Shown here in pieces: positions 5,649 to 6,098 of a stretch of DNA of 6,098 nucleotides. Position numbers and translations under genes: made by a program. Origin of the DNA: an uncultured Clostridia bacterium. Its GTDB lineage: Bacteria > Bacillota > Clostridia > Christensenellales > Borkfalkiaceae. Below the pieces are notes generated by a model. That model worked only from the letters and a program-made list of their open reading frames with translations, was not told the origin of the DNA and ran no database searches. The stretch spans positions 1 to 6,098 of the forward strand of contig CAMNIW010000088.1 of NCBI GenBank assembly GCA_946540675.1, read 5' to 3'. The first letter of the stretch is position 1. Every line of letters begins with the position of its first letter.

Positions 5649-5708
5649 GAATGACGGGAAAGACAAATTACCGCTTGTTCAACGCGGGTTGTTTGTCTAT
5701 TGTCATTC
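5649..5708. repeat. Three-tier inverted repeat
   Basis: GAATGAC (5649-5655) pairs with GTCATTC (5702-5708), AGACAAA (5661-5667) with TTTGTCT (5692-5698), and CCGC (5671-5674) with GCGG (5684-5687), with short unpaired joints between tiers. A transcript or single strand could fold into a long interrupted hairpin. Its right arm is also the left end of the next module (5700-5792), so the two overlap. Confidence 0.6.
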
Positions 5709-5792
5709 CGAGTGAGTGTAACGAACGTGGGAATCTACTATGGTCTATAATTCAAGGGGATTCTTCCCGCTGCCCGTCAGGTATGTTGACAA
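5700..5792. repeat. Degenerate palindromic element with TTGTCA / TGACAA ends
   Basis: TTGTCA (5700-5705) and TGACAA (5787-5792) are inverted ends. Inside, GGGAA (5729-5733) pairs with TTCCC (5764-5768) and GAATC (5731-5735) with GATTC (5759-5763); these inner arms overlap, so only one pairing forms at a time. The left arm (GTCATTCCGAGTGAGTG..., followed by GTGGGAATCT) looks like a decayed relative of the element at 5507-5632. It encodes nothing recognisable. Confidence 0.5.
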
Positions 5793-5816
5793 GGACGGAA
5801 AACGGATAATAAAATA

Positions 5817-5847
5817 CGGCGCGGCGATAAATACTATCGCCGCGCCG
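5817..5847 (-). terminator. Intrinsic terminator of the LRR surface-protein gene
   Basis: A perfect 13-base GC-rich stem (CGGCGCGGCGATA, 5817-5829, and its complement 5835-5847) closes a 5-base loop. On the minus strand the stem is followed by a U-rich tract (TATTTTATTAT), while the plus-strand side lacks one, so it serves the minus-strand gene that ends at 5883. It lies 35 bases past that stop codon and separates the gene from the fucosidase operon downstream. Confidence 0.88.
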
Positions 5848-5882
5848 CCAAACCTTATGGCTTGCTTTGTTTTGTTTCAGAC

Positions 5883-6098
5883 TCAGTCACCGGTGTAGCC
5901 GTAGACTACTTTTGCGTGACATTCGTCCCATACGCCGTACCATTCTTCCATAGCGGGAGCGCCGAACTCGTCGTCTCTGAAATAAATGGTCTGGTCTTCG
6001 TTCCATCCCGCGAATACGTCGTGCGATTCCGCGGATACGGTCTGGATGTTTTTGCCCGTTCCTGCCGCTATAACGCGTACGGACGCAGGAATTATTAT
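5883..6098 (-). CDS. C-terminus of a probable BspA-type leucine-rich-repeat surface protein (partial)
   Basis: Minus-strand codons are open from the right edge to TGA at 5885-5883, giving 71 residues; the start lies outside the window. The visible part begins IIIPASVRVI, the beta-strand core of an LRR_5 (BspA-like) repeat. It then has TIYFRDDEFG and ends with WYGVWDECHAKVVYGYTGD, resembling the usual tail of these proteins (an 'IYC...W...C.V.WGY' cap with a C-terminal glycine-rich end). Proteins of this class are normally secreted and found in gut Clostridia, with binding or adhesion roles suggested for some. A strong terminator follows. The repeat assignment rests on only one partial repeat plus the cap, so it is probable but not certain. 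Confidence 0.7.
   Translation of the reverse strand: MIIPASVRVIAAGTGKNIQTVSAESHDVFAGWNEDQTIYFRDDEFGAPAMEEWYGVWDECHAKVVYGYTGD

Noticed and set aside
5507..5792. Small RNA or riboswitch
   Set aside because: The folds are simple nested palindromes matching interspersed repeat ends. No promoter or terminator brackets them and no known riboswitch core is visible.

Overview
The window most likely comes from a low-to-mid GC, gut-type Gram-positive anaerobe (Bacillota, Clostridia; an uncultured Christensenellales-like lineage is my guess). The reasons are textbook sigma-A promoters, GGGAGG-type ribosome binding sites, a lipoprotein built of Cys-rich 'CTE..G..C..C..LGHDY' repeats, the tail of a probable BspA-type leucine-rich-repeat surface protein, and two glycosidases suited to host or milk glycans. 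The lineage is inferred from style, not from a marker gene.

Layout. 1-1124 (minus, open at the left edge): a secreted lipoprotein with six Cys/His repeats plus a half repeat, followed by a probable beta-rich domain. 1125-1328: a divergent regulatory region with a clear minus-strand promoter and, for the plus-strand gene, a TTGACA box inside an inverted repeat. 1329-2159 (plus): an AraC-family regulator with a cupin-like sensor and a double helix-turn-helix. 2156-3985 (minus): a cytoplasmic GH20 beta-N-acetylhexosaminidase, tail to tail with the regulator and overlapping it by 4 bases. 4069-5268 (minus): a cytoplasmic GH29 alpha-L-fucosidase, upstream of GH20 in the same orientation. It is driven by a perfect TTGACA-17-TATAAT promoter that carries three TGATAA motifs. 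5334-5792: about 460 bases without a gene, packed with short repeats: a four-unit 23/24-base tandem array and several nested palindromic modules ending in GTCATT/AATGAC. 5817-5847: a strong intrinsic terminator for 5883-6098 (minus, open at the right edge), the C-terminus of a probable LRR surface protein.

How it fits together. Neither glycosidase has a signal peptide, so they probably trim imported fucosylated, N-acetylhexosamine-containing oligosaccharides inside the cell. The fucosidase would remove capping fucose and the hexosaminidase would then release terminal GlcNAc/GalNAc. The adjacent AraC-type regulator is the obvious candidate sensor. No transporter is in view, so the substrate is inferred. 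The enzyme families are familiar. The less explained material is the repeat cluster, the promoter architectures and the Cys/His-repeat lipoprotein.
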